Below, in pieces: positions 43,738 to 52,600 of a stretch of DNA of 64,000 bases (its first letter is position 1; every line of letters begins with the position of its first letter). Location of the stretch: assembly GCA_964574815.1 (NCBI GenBank), contig CAZNPL010000039.1, positions 1 to 64,000 on the forward strand, given 5' to 3'. The notes under the pieces are model-generated. The model was not told where the DNA came from, did no database searches, and saw only the letters and a program-made list of their open reading frames with translations. The position numbers and the translations under genes were made by a program. Source of the DNA: CAZNPL01 sp964574815 (GTDB lineage Bacteria > Planctomycetota > Phycisphaerae > UBA1845).

Positions 43738-43948
43738 TGCGGATGCGTCACGTGTAACTCTCCGGCCGACCCAGGCGGTCCTGAGCAAGGCACGAATTCG
43801 TGATCGAACAGGGACGCTGCAATCGGCCGTCGTCGTGAGTCTCGTGGCCGCTGGATCGTTCGTATGCGGCTTGTCATCCCCCGTTCTGCTCGTGGCCGAT
43901 CGCGAAAGAACAGCAGCTCTGCCCCTCCATAGACGGGCGAGCCGACGC

Positions 43949-44389
43949 TCACCAGCCGCGTTCGCGCAGGATGTCATCGACCCGCTCTTGTGATCGCTGC
44001 TCCTTCGCCCCCAAATGCTTCGCACGGGCCTCTCGAATTTTCTCCATCAGAGTGGCGATGTCGGTAGGCTTCTCGAGGACATCGACAGCGCCCAGCCGGC
44101 TGGCTTCGACCGCTGCTTTGATCGTTGCCTGACCCGTGAGCAGCATGACCTGGATGTCCGGATCGTCGTCGCGAAGCACCTTGAGCGTCTCGATTCCATC
44201 CATGCCGGGCATGGCAAGATCCAAAACAACTGCGTCGAAAGATGTCGTGCGGGCCGCCAAGATCGCCTTCTCTCCGCTTGTAACAACCTCGACGTGAAGA
44301 CCTCGCGTGCGAAGACGCTCGGCCAGGGTCTCCGCGAAATCGACCTCGTCGTCCACCAACAGAACCTTGTCCGGTGCGGTCATCGTCAA
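43949..44389 (-). CDS. Response regulator, single receiver domain
   Basis: 146 residues. A receiver domain fills residues 7-125: acidic VDDE, phospho-acceptor Asp in VVLDLAMPGMDG, Thr in MLLTGQAT, and Lys in VLEKPTD. There is no DNA-binding domain, only a charged tail (KHLGAKEQRSQERVDDILRE). It probably passes phosphate or binds a target protein. The start overlaps the previous gene's stop (ATGA), so the two are coupled. Last of the four-gene signalling operon. Confidence 0.9.
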   Translation of the reverse strand: MTMTAPDKVLLVDDEVDFAETLAERLRTRGLHVEVVTSGEKAILAARTTSFDAVVLDLAMPGMDGIETLKVLRDDDPDIQVMLLTGQATIKAAVEASRLGAVDVLEKPTDIATLMEKIREARAKHLGAKEQRSQERVDDILRERGW

Positions 44390-45102
44390 TCCTCCTTTAC
44401 GGCGGGGGACGTGCCCCCGGCGTTTCCCCGCGCGTGTCTCGCAACAAGGAAACTGAACCGGTCCACGCCTTCGTTCCCGGACAGCGCCCTCATCTCGCCC
44501 CCCATCTCGTCGATGAGCCGGCTCAGAAGGGCCGCTTTCGCCGCCATCGCCGGCGACAGTGGCATGGGGTCGGCGCTTGTCACGACAATCTCGACGCCGT
44601 CCCCGACCACGGAATAGCCTACCGACACCTGCCGCTTCGAAGCGGCGGCCGACAACGCCGCATCGATGCAGACGAAGACGGCGGCCTGAAAGAAAAAAAG
44701 GCTGTTCTCCAGCGACACCGACTGCGGCGGCAACCGACGCGACAGCTCCACCTTCTTGAGAGACGCCCAGCGCCTGGCAAGAAGGATGATTCGATCGATC
44801 GCGGTCTCCACGTCAAAAACGCTGCGTCGTTCATCGACGCTGTGCGCGAACAGGTTGACACTTTTCACAATCCTCTGTCCGTTCGCGATGTGCGATTGCA
44901 CCTTCTCGCAGATCCCCCTGAGTTTCGCCAGCGGCATGCGCGCGTCCGCCTCAATCGTCGCCAGAACGTCCTCCTGCAGGCCGACCAGCTCCTTGATGAT
45001 GCTGAGAACATTGGCCATCTCATGCGACTGACCCGCGGTGACCCTGCCGAAAAGAGCCAGGCACTCGTCCCTGAATCGGTCGCCGTCGGCATCAGCCGCC
45101 AT
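44386..45102 (-). CDS. Small soluble histidine-kinase-like protein
   Basis: 238 residues without membrane segments. A DHp-like helix has the H-box variant VTAGQSHEMANVLSIIKEL, followed by a second helix (CEKVQSHIANGQRIVKSVNL). The C-terminal half is in the place of the ATPase domain, but the N, G1 and G2 boxes are not recognisable (DGVEIVVTSADPMPL, RLIDEMGGEMRAL). It may be a phosphotransfer protein or a degenerate kinase rather than an active one. It overlaps both neighbouring response-regulator genes, by 11 and 4 bases. Confidence 0.65.
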   Translation of the reverse strand: MAADADGDRFRDECLALFGRVTAGQSHEMANVLSIIKELVGLQEDVLATIEADARMPLAKLRGICEKVQSHIANGQRIVKSVNLFAHSVDERRSVFDVETAIDRIILLARRWASLKKVELSRRLPPQSVSLENSLFFFQAAVFVCIDAALSAAASKRQVSVGYSVVGDGVEIVVTSADPMPLSPAMAAKAALLSRLIDEMGGEMRALSGNEGVDRFSFLVARHARGNAGGTSPAVKED

Positions 45103-45481
45103 CTTGTTCGTGCTCTCCTTCCCTTACAGCCTTGTGGATCAACGCGACAAAGTCGTCAATATCAACCGGCTTCTGCAGGTAGGCGAATGCACCCAGACGA
45201 AGCCCCTCCTCCACATCAGCGGTTGACCCGTGACCGCTCAGGAGAATCACGTGAAGCTGCGGGCGAATGTGTCGCAGCCGCCGAAGGACGGCCAACCCGC
45301 CCAGCCCCGGCATACGCACGTCCAAAGCGACGACCTCGAACTCCTGCTCTTCGATCCTCTGAAGCGCCTCCACCCCGCTGGTGGCGCCGCAAGCCTCGAT
45401 GTCCCGAAACTCGAGTCGCTCCACAACTGCCGATACAAGCTCCTCCTCGTCGTCGACGAATAGGACTCGGACCCGATCCAT
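45092..45481 (-). CDS. Response regulator, single receiver domain
   Basis: 129 residues, one receiver domain: FVDDEEELV, Asp in VVALDVRMPGLGG, Ser in ILLSGHGST, Lys in YLQKPVDID. No output domain. It begins 4 bases after the sensor kinase gene and overlaps the next gene by 11 bases, so it is probably the direct partner of one of the two kinases. Confidence 0.9.
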   Translation of the reverse strand: MDRVRVLFVDDEEELVSAVVERLEFRDIEACGATSGVEALQRIEEQEFEVVALDVRMPGLGGLAVLRRLRHIRPQLHVILLSGHGSTADVEEGLRLGAFAYLQKPVDIDDFVALIHKAVREGEHEQDGG

Positions 45482-45485
45482 CCGA

Positions 45486-47204
45486 CTATTCCTCCAGGGC
45501 GATGGGAAGTATCACGGTAAACCGTGTACCCTTCCCCACCTTGCTCTCCACGGAAATCTCGCCGCCCAGTTTCTGGACAATCCCATACGTGATCGAGAGC
45601 CCGAGTCCGGTGCCCGCGCCCTCCTTCGTCGTGAAGAACGGCTCGAAAATCCGTTTGAGGTGTGACTCGGGAATGCCGATTCCGTCGTCCGCAACCGTAA
45701 TCGACACAGATTCCTTTTGAACGGTGGCCAAAGAGACTTTAATGTGTCCCCCATCTTTCACTGCACCCACTGCGTTGTTGAGCAGGTTCAAGAAAACCTG
45801 CTGAAGCTGACCGCGATCACTTTCGATCAGCGGCAGATCCTCTTCACTTTCCACCTCGATCCGAAGGCTCCGATATTCCGCTTCTTTGGCTAAAAAACCC
45901 ACCACTTCGTTGACAAGCTCTAGAAGATCGATCTCCTCGTATCGAACATCCATCTGCTTCGCAAAGCCCAGCAAGCGATGCGTGATCGTCTTGCAACGCT
46001 CCACCGAGGTCAATATGGAATCGGCAAGGCCGATGAACTTGTCACGACGGGGAATGTCTTGTTGGGACTGGACGAGGTCTTTCAACAATCCCGTCTTCTC
46101 GTTTACGATAGACAGCGGATTGTTGATCTCGTGCGCAACACCGGCCGCCAAACGACCGATGGACGCGAGTTTGTTGGTGTATTCCACCTTGTGCATGATA
46201 GCCGCGCGCCGCAGGCTCTCCGCACGTAAGTTCTTCACGAACTGCCCGGCACCCCAAAGCACCACCGCCAGAATCAGGACAATGCTCAAAGCCAGGAATC
46301 CGAAAAGGCGAATCACCGGAAACCATTCGCGCGTTCCGTGTCGCAACGGCTTGATCAGCATCAAGACGAAAGGAGAATCCACGATGCCGGCGTAGCCGAG
46401 CAGAACCTGCTGTCCCTCCTCGTCCTCATAGGGAAACGCCTCGACCGCCGGCGAACCGATAGGCACGGGCAGCGGGATCCTTTCCGTCACGTTGCCGTAA
46501 CGCCGCGACGGCGTCTGAAGGAGACCTTGTCGATTGATCAGAAAAATGTCGTCCTGCGGGCCCAAACCGGCCGTATGAATCTGGCCGCTCAACATTTCCG
46601 CGTCAAAAGTGGCGCGTAGGATGTAATAATCGTCACGATCCCCCTCGTGGCGCGTCGCCACCGCAAAGTGCGGTGACTGGCGGTGGCCGAGAAAGACGTC
46701 GCTGGTATACTCTCCGCTCTGGATCACCCGGTGAAACCACTCCTGCTCGCCGTACTCCCGGCCCTGCAGATCGTACGGCCCATAGTAACAAAGCTGCTTT
46801 GCGTCAGAGTCGATGAGCCCCAGATCGACAAACGCTCCACGAGAAAAGGACTCGTTGACGTTGCGCGTGATGCGGCCGAGAACATCGCGGTCACGTAACT
46901 CGGCGAAAGTCCGCTCCCGAATGATGAAGTGAAGGGCCGACTTCCGCTCGGATAGAAAAAACTCGAGAGACCGCTTGTTGTTGGTCAGCATCTGAGCCGT
47001 GTTCTGAACCATGGCATCTCGGATTGCCCGCTCATACTGGTAATAATTAAGAATCGTCATAATTATGAGAGGGACGAGAGCGACCGTGGCGGTCGCCAGG
47101 ACGACTGTGCGTCTCAGCTTCCGGTATCCCGATCCGGAAAGAAGGGGCCGAGGCGTAGCCAAGGGGGGGGGTTGGTCGTCGAAAGCTGTTTGCGCGCGCG
47201 TCAT
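45486..47204 (-). CDS. Membrane sensor histidine kinase with extracytoplasmic Cache-like domain
   Basis: 572 residues from ATG 47204; the 47 codons further upstream are arginine-rich and unlikely. TM1 (VVLATATVALVPLIIMTILNYY) and TM2 (FGFLALSIVLILAVVLWG) enclose about 250 residues with dCache features (AFVDLGLIDSDAKQLCYYGPY, DVFLGHRQSPHFAVATRH). The cytoplasmic part has the H-box LAAGVAHEINNPLSIV and a full ATPase domain (NLLNNAVGAVKDGG, VADDGIGIPESHLKRIFEPF, GTGLGLSITYGI). First gene of a four-gene operon convergent with the SulP gene. The ligand is unknown; a small anion or organic acid is plausible for a Cache domain. Confidence 0.9.
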   Translation of the reverse strand: MTRAQTAFDDQPPPLATPRPLLSGSGYRKLRRTVVLATATVALVPLIIMTILNYYQYERAIRDAMVQNTAQMLTNNKRSLEFFLSERKSALHFIIRERTFAELRDRDVLGRITRNVNESFSRGAFVDLGLIDSDAKQLCYYGPYDLQGREYGEQEWFHRVIQSGEYTSDVFLGHRQSPHFAVATRHEGDRDDYYILRATFDAEMLSGQIHTAGLGPQDDIFLINRQGLLQTPSRRYGNVTERIPLPVPIGSPAVEAFPYEDEEGQQVLLGYAGIVDSPFVLMLIKPLRHGTREWFPVIRLFGFLALSIVLILAVVLWGAGQFVKNLRAESLRRAAIMHKVEYTNKLASIGRLAAGVAHEINNPLSIVNEKTGLLKDLVQSQQDIPRRDKFIGLADSILTSVERCKTITHRLLGFAKQMDVRYEEIDLLELVNEVVGFLAKEAEYRSLRIEVESEEDLPLIESDRGQLQQVFLNLLNNAVGAVKDGGHIKVSLATVQKESVSITVADDGIGIPESHLKRIFEPFFTTKEGAGTGLGLSITYGIVQKLGGEISVESKVGKGTRFTVILPIALEE

Positions 47205-47529
47205 TCGGGACGCTCCCTCCGGACTCCGTTGGCGGACCGGAGCCGGCGGAATCACCATTCCCTTGGGCCGGCCGAGAGGGCGGCGCCGACCCGATTCGGT
47301 CGGAACGCTTCCGCAGAAGGCGCGAACCTCCAGGCGGCCACCCACCTGTTATTGTGCGCCGAGACTGAGCAAGGTCAAGAGAGTCAACCTCTCGTCAAGT
47401 GCCCACAACTCGGCTGCCCTGCGACTTGCTCGACCGGTATCGGGAACGGTTTCAGGAGGGGAGCCACAAGCGGCCGCGAACGCTCCGGCACGTCAAGAGC
47501 AGTCATGCGCGAGCGCCATCAAACACTCG
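47205..47529. other. Intergenic region
   Basis: 325 bases between egtD (ends 47530) and the sensor-kinase gene, both on the minus strand. It should contain the promoter of the signalling operon. I see no clear hexamers, repeat or RNA. A run of nine G at 47164-47172 lies just inside the kinase gene. Confidence 0.4.
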
Positions 47530-48504
47530 CTACGCCGGTCGCAGATGCTGCACGCTGAAGAGCTTCTCTGAGTCCATCCAGACATCATCCACGGTCAGCC
47601 CCGCACGATCGGCCAATGCAGCGAATTCGTCGGGGCTGTACTTGTAGGAAAACTCGGTTCCTATGCGCTCGTCGGATTCGAACCCAACCTCTCTGCCGTC
47701 GATCCGCGCCGTCTGATCTCTCTGGCTGACCAGCGCCATCTCGATCCGGCCGTCGGCCTCGTTGTACGGGGCCTCGTACCCAAAAGCGCTAACGACAAAA
47801 TCGGCGTCCAACTCGCGATTCAATCGGTGAAGGTAATTCAGCGCGAATTCCCGCGACACGCCCGCGGCGTCATCGTAAGCGGCCTCGAGACGGTCGCGAT
47901 CCTTCTTGAGATCCACACCAATCAGAACGCTACCGCCCTGCTCGCAGAGCTCGCTCATGTGGCGAAGCACACTCAACGCGTTTTTTCGAGTGAAATTGCC
48001 GATCGTTGATCCGGGGAAGTAGGCGACTCGCCTCCGTACTTCGTTATTGCAGTCGGGAACCTCGTAATCGCCGGTGAAATCCGCACACACCGGCAATACA
48101 TCGAGGTCCGGAAACCGCTCATCCATCTCGGTGGCAAACTCGATCAACTGCTGCTTGGCCACGTCGATGGGAACATAGCCCGCGGGCTCATCGAGGTTCT
48201 CCAGCAGCAACTGGGTCTTGGTGCCGCTTCCGCTGCCCGGTTCAATCACCAGCGCACCAGGGCCGATCCGCTCGGCGATGTCCTCCATGTTCCGGCGCAT
48301 GATGGCGACTTCCGTCCGAGTCAGGTAATACTCCTCCGTCTCGCAGATCCTCTCGAACAGCCGCGCACCGCGCCCGTCGTAAAGATACTGGCTGGGAAGC
48401 ATCTTCGGAGACTGCGACAGGCCGCGCAAAACTTCGTCACGCATCGTCCTCGTCGCGGGCTCCTGATCGTGGATCGTGATCGTCTCGATCGTCTTCCGGA
48501 TCAT
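47530..48504 (-). CDS. egtD: L-histidine N-alpha-methyltransferase (EgtD-like)
   Basis: 324 residues from ATG 48504, preceded by GGGAG. EgtD trimethylates histidine with SAM to hercynine, the first step of ergothioneine synthesis. Family marks: SQYLYDGRGARLFERICETEEYYLTRTE near the start (two adjacent motifs), the SAM site IEPGSGSGTKTQLLL, YVPIDVAKQQLIEFA, YFPGSTIGNFTRKNA, and FSYKYSPDEF near the end. The sulfoxide synthase EgtB and other egt genes are not in the window. Some planctomycete homologues may make hercynine for another use. Confidence 0.88.
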   Translation of the reverse strand: MIRKTIETITIHDQEPATRTMRDEVLRGLSQSPKMLPSQYLYDGRGARLFERICETEEYYLTRTEVAIMRRNMEDIAERIGPGALVIEPGSGSGTKTQLLLENLDEPAGYVPIDVAKQQLIEFATEMDERFPDLDVLPVCADFTGDYEVPDCNNEVRRRVAYFPGSTIGNFTRKNALSVLRHMSELCEQGGSVLIGVDLKKDRDRLEAAYDDAAGVSREFALNYLHRLNRELDADFVVSAFGYEAPYNEADGRIEMALVSQRDQTARIDGREVGFESDERIGTEFSYKYSPDEFAALADRAGLTVDDVWMDSEKLFSVQHLRPA

Positions 48505-48794
48505 CCGGGGTCTCCCTTTTCGATGCATACGGCCGCAACAAAGCCATGAACTTCAATCGCAGTCCATCAGTTACGAACAATTCGCTCAAGGAGAGAATCG
48601 GCCCCAAACCGCACGGTTCGGGCACCACAGACCGGTGCCGCGCTCGGCCTGCTTATTATAGTCGCGAACACCGTTTCCCGCAAAAACCATGTTTCGATAG
48701 CCTTCGTCGTACTCGCTTCCCTCGCTGAGCCGCGCTTGGCCGATCCGGACAAAACGAGCATCGAACCTCAAGCGCCGGTGAAACACGCGCAGGG

Positions 48795-51700
48795 TCACTT
48801 GCACGGCAGGAACCGGATCGTGGCCTCCATCTCCCTCAGAACGTGTGCCAACGCCCCACACGCTTCATCAACGTCCGTTTCAGTCGTTTCAAGTGAAAGC
48901 GAGAAACGAACGGAACAATGCGCTTCGTCCGCGGTCTTGCCCATCGCCGTCAGCACGTGCGTCGGTTCGGGAGAGCCGGATTTGCATGCCGATCCGGACG
49001 AAAGCGACACCCCGCAAATGTCCATCGCCACCACCACGGATTCGCCGCGCAGGTCGGGCAGCGTCATGTTGAGAATGTTCGGCAATCGTTTCTCGCGGTG
49101 GCCATTCAGCTCGGCACCCGGGATCAGGCTGCGAACACCGGTTTCCAGACGATCGCGCAGTGCCGCCGTCGCCGCCGCCCCGTCGAGACCGCACCCGGCG
49201 AGCTCGGCGGCCTTGCCGAAACCGGCAATCGCCGGAACGTTCTCAGTCCCCGCGCGCAGCCCGCCCTCCTGACTCCCTCCGTGAATGAGCGGTTCCAGCT
49301 CAATTCCCTTTTTAAGATAAAGCGCGCCCACGCCCTTCGGGCCGTGGAACTTGTGCGCGGAAGTGGTGAGCATATCGACGTCAAGATCGTCGACGTCGAC
49401 CGGGATCTTGCCGATTGCCTGGACCGCGTCACAGTGAAACAGCGCGCCTCGCTCATGTGCGACGGCGGCGAGCTCCTTGATCGGCTGAATGGTCCCCACT
49501 TCATTATTCGCCAGCATGGTCGAGACCAGGATCGTATTCTCGCGCAGCGCCTTGCGCAGCGAATCAGGGTCAATCAGGCCCCGCCCATCCACGTCAAGAT
49601 AAGTGACGTCGCACCCAAGCCGCTCCAGAAAGGCACACGTCCGAAGAATGCACGGGTGCTCAACAGCCGACGTGATCACGTGTCGGCCCTCCGGCTTGCG
49701 CGTCAATGCAATCCCTTTGAGCGCCAGATTGTTGGCTTCCGAGCCGCCGCCGGTGAAGACGATTCGTCGGGGACGCGCGTTGACGAGCTGCGCCACTTGG
49801 CGACGCGCCCCTTCGAGGACGTCGGCCGCCTTCCGCCCGGCACGATGAATGCTCGAGGGATTCCCTTGCGTCTTCTCCAGACAGTCGTTCATGGCGTCGC
49901 GAACGGCGTCGGCCATGGGCGTGGTCGCGGCATTGTCGAGATAAATGCGCCTGGTCGTTATCTGCCGCGCCGCTTCCGAACGCACCGGCGCAACCGCACA
50001 TGCCGTCGCAACCTCTTCAGCTTGCCGACGCGTCATCTCCGTTCCTTCCTCGATCTTCACCACGTCACACAGAAGGGCTTTATAGACCGGAAATCCCGTG
50101 ATCTCGTCGAAATTGTCGTTGTCCGTCAGATTGTTGACGTTCCACTCCCGCCACGCCTTGGGCCCGACCGGCGTCCCCCCGCCCTGATTGCATTCGATCG
50201 CACCCTGAACGATGTCATCCGTAACGCGGGCACGGAAATGGACCGCACCACGGCCGGTACGCACCTCCACCAGGTCGCCGCCGGCGATGCCACGGACCTC
50301 GGCGTCGCGCGTGTTGATCTCGACGCCGGGCTCCGGATGATCCTTCGCCAATCCCGGAATGCCGTGATGCTGGGAGTGGAAATCCGTCTGCGGCCGGGCG
50401 CCCGAGTTGAAGATCAGCGGGAACCTGTCGAGCAGCTCCGGACGGGTTCGTGGCCCCTCTTTCGGCTCCATGTACTTGGGCAACGGCTCGTAGCCGTACT
50501 CCTCGAGCAGGGTCGATCGGATCTCGAACTTGCCGGTCGGGGTGTCGAAACCCGGCGCGCCGTCCGGCCGCAACCCGCCCTTCTCCCACTTCCTGTACTC
50601 CATCATGGTAGCCGGAAGCTTCACCGAACCGCCGGCGTCCCTGACGTCCTCCAGCGTGAACCCCGACCCATCGAGCACAAACCGGATCATCTCCTCCTCG
50701 CTCTGCGGATACAGGTGCCCGTATCCCAGCCGCCGGGCAAGCTCGGCCATGATCACGTAGTCGTTGCGCGCCTCCCCAACCGGCTCGATGAGCTTCTCGC
50801 GCAGGCGAAACAGTGGGCCGTAAGTCATGTACGACTCGATCTCGAACATCGTCGTGGCCGGCAGCACCACGTCGGCGTACCCTGCGTCCGCCGTCAACGT
50901 GCGATCGATGCACACCAGGAAATCGAGTTCATCGAGCGTAGCCCGCCAAACCGGCATCTGGGGCCAAGCGGTGAGCAGTTGCGAGCCGTGGATCAAAAGC
51001 CCGCGGATCCGGTAGGGATCGCCGTTCAATACCGACGGCACCAGGCGACTCGCGTGCGGTTCATGACGATAAAGCGAGTAGATCGGGAACTTCTCGACGC
51101 CGACGGCCCGATCAAGACGGGCGTTCCGTTGGTTGCAGCCCTTGTTGATCGGGAAATGCGAGTTCGGCATCGCCAGCCCGATTCCGCCCGGCACGTCCAG
51201 TTGGCCGGCCAGCGCAAACAGGGTCAATACTGCCCGGATGGCCTGCACGCCGCTGTTGGAGTATTCCAGTCCGGTGTACATCACAGGGCATGCCCCGGCG
51301 GCCCGAGCGATCCGTTGAGCGAGTTCGCGAATCGTTCCCGCAGGCACGCCCGTGATCTCTGCCGTGGCTTCGGGCTCAAAATGCTGCACGTACGACTCGA
51401 GCTCCTCAAAGCCGTGACACCACCGCTTGACAAACGCGTCGTCGTAAAACTCCTCGTCAATGCAGACGCCGATCATGCTCAGCGCCAGGGCCCCGTCGGT
51501 CCCCGGCCGGATCGGCACCCACTGCGCCCCGCAGCGCACGGCGGTTTCGGTGCGCCGCGGATCGATCACGACAACGTCCGCACCGCGCCGCACGGCCGCC
51601 TCCAACCGATGCATGTCCAGCGGCGGCGAGTCGGTCGCCGGATTGGTGCCCCACACGACCAGCAGGTCCGCGTTTTCTATGTCCGCGAACATGTTGATCA

Positions 51701-52250
51701 GCATCCGGCCCATCGTGACGTGCGGCGCAATCATCCCAAACGACACGTAACAAAGCGCGCCCGCGCCCATGGTGTTCGGAGAGCCGAACGGAAAAAGCAC
51801 ACTGGATGCGGAACTGACGGCGACGCCCTCTGGTTGAAAGAGATCGCAGAGCGACAGCTCGAACGCTCCCCGTCCGGTGTAGATTGCCACGGCCTCGGGA
51901 CCGGACTCGGCTTGGATGCGCTGGAGGTTATCGACGATCAGATCGTAAGCCTGGTCCCAGGTGATACGCTCGAACTCGTGCGTTCCTTTGGGCCCCACGC
52001 GCTTCAACGGATACTTGAGGCGGTGCTCGGAATAGATGATCTCCGGCGCATGTTTACCGCGACGGCAGATCATCCCCAACGGATGTGAAGCGTCCTTCCG
52101 TATGCCGACCAGCCGGCCGTCACGCAGCGCTACTTCAACCCAGCACCCCGCCGGGCAGATGCCGCAAAGTCCCCGCTTCCACTCGACGTCACACGCCGAA
52201 TCGGCCTCGGGGCCCGTCCCGTGTTCACCATCCGACGTTGCGGCCATCAT
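48795..52250 (-). CDS. Molybdopterin oxidoreductase fused to cysteine desulfurase
   Basis: One frame of 1151 residues. Residues about 25-735 are a bis-MGD oxidoreductase (formate dehydrogenase/thiosulfate reductase superfamily): [4Fe-4S] Cys29, 32, 36 and 62, a likely Mo-ligand Cys167 (GALCYVSFG), cofactor motifs VVWGTNPATDSP and GTDGALALSM, and a C-terminal MGD-binding barrel ending FPVYKALLCDVVKIE. Residues 768-1151 are a complete IscS/NifS-like desulfurase: IYLDNAATTP, PLP Lys967 in TSAHKFHGPKG, catalytic Cys1089 in SSGSACKSGS. There is no Tat signal, so it is cytoplasmic. A desulfurase could supply the sulfur that matures such Mo cofactors. An SD-like sequence and ATG (Met739) stand at the junction. 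Confidence 0.9.
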   Translation of the reverse strand: MMAATSDGEHGTGPEADSACDVEWKRGLCGICPAGCWVEVALRDGRLVGIRKDASHPLGMICRRGKHAPEIIYSEHRLKYPLKRVGPKGTHEFERITWDQAYDLIVDNLQRIQAESGPEAVAIYTGRGAFELSLCDLFQPEGVAVSSASSVLFPFGSPNTMGAGALCYVSFGMIAPHVTMGRMLINMFADIENADLLVVWGTNPATDSPPLDMHRLEAAVRRGADVVVIDPRRTETAVRCGAQWVPIRPGTDGALALSMIGVCIDEEFYDDAFVKRWCHGFEELESYVQHFEPEATAEITGVPAGTIRELAQRIARAAGACPVMYTGLEYSNSGVQAIRAVLTLFALAGQLDVPGGIGLAMPNSHFPINKGCNQRNARLDRAVGVEKFPIYSLYRHEPHASRLVPSVLNGDPYRIRGLLIHGSQLLTAWPQMPVWRATLDELDFLVCIDRTLTADAGYADVVLPATTMFEIESYMTYGPLFRLREKLIEPVGEARNDYVIMAELARRLGYGHLYPQSEEEMIRFVLDGSGFTLEDVRDAGGSVKLPATMMEYRKWEKGGLRPDGAPGFDTPTGKFEIRSTLLEEYGYEPLPKYMEPKEGPRTRPELLDRFPLIFNSGARPQTDFHSQHHGIPGLAKDHPEPGVEINTRDAEVRGIAGGDLVEVRTGRGAVHFRARVTDDIVQGAIECNQGGGTPVGPKAWREWNVNNLTDNDNFDEITGFPVYKALLCDVVKIEEGTEMTRRQAEEVATACAVAPVRSEAARQITTRRIYLDNAATTPMADAVRDAMNDCLEKTQGNPSSIHRAGRKAADVLEGARRQVAQLVNARPRRIVFTGGGSEANNLALKGIALTRKPEGRHVITSAVEHPCILRTCAFLERLGCDVTYLDVDGRGLIDPDSLRKALRENTILVSTMLANNEVGTIQPIKELAAVAHERGALFHCDAVQAIGKIPVDVDDLDVDMLTTSAHKFHGPKGVGALYLKKGIELEPLIHGGSQEGGLRAGTENVPAIAGFGKAAELAGCGLDGAAATAALRDRLETGVRSLIPGAELNGHREKRLPNILNMTLPDLRGESVVVAMDICGVSLSSGSACKSGSPEPTHVLTAMGKTADEAHCSVRFSLSLETTETDVDEACGALAHVLREMEATIRFLPCK

Positions 52251-52282
52251 GTTCTCCCTGCCGTGCCGCCCGGGTCGCCAGA

Positions 52283-52600
52283 CTATTCGTCAAGATCCTC
52301 CTCGCCTTGCTCAAACAGTTCACCCGCCTCATCGACCGGACCCTCGACGATTGCGTCAATCGCATCGAGGAGCCAATCTAGATCGTCGGACTCGGCATCC
52401 AATTCGACACGCAGGAATTCCAACTCCTCGCCCTGCCCCACATCGACCGCTCGTTGCCACTCCTCACGCCCGAAGACCACCTCTTCCTGGCCCGTGGCCG
52501 CGTCCACTGCGATAACCACGTCGGCTTCTGCGAGCGCATCGTGGGCGCGTCCTCCCTGCAGATCCTGAATCAAAACCGTGGTGCCGTCGAAGTCGCTCAT
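52283..52600 (-). CDS. Small acidic protein upstream of the Mo-desulfurase gene
   Basis: 105 residues, strongly acidic, with many Asp/Glu in the C-terminal 50 (VELDAESDDLDWLLDAIDAI and EQGEEDLDE). The N-terminus (MSDFDGTTVLIQDLQGGRAH) and the 'VVIAVDAATGQEEVVFGREE' region look like a small alpha/beta fold. No Cys. It ends 32 bases before the fusion gene on the same strand, so the two are probably co-transcribed. I do not recognise a family; a chaperone or regulatory role for the molybdoenzyme is only a guess from position. Confidence 0.6.
   Translation of the reverse strand: MSDFDGTTVLIQDLQGGRAHDALAEADVVIAVDAATGQEEVVFGREEWQRAVDVGQGEELEFLRVELDAESDDLDWLLDAIDAIVEGPVDEAGELFEQGEEDLDE

Noticed and set aside
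48918..52088. 1056-codon open frame opposite the Mo-desulfurase gene
   Set aside because: It is the antisense shadow of a GC-rich gene; it is rich in Arg, His, Asp and Val, has no domain, and the sense frame has full family motifs.
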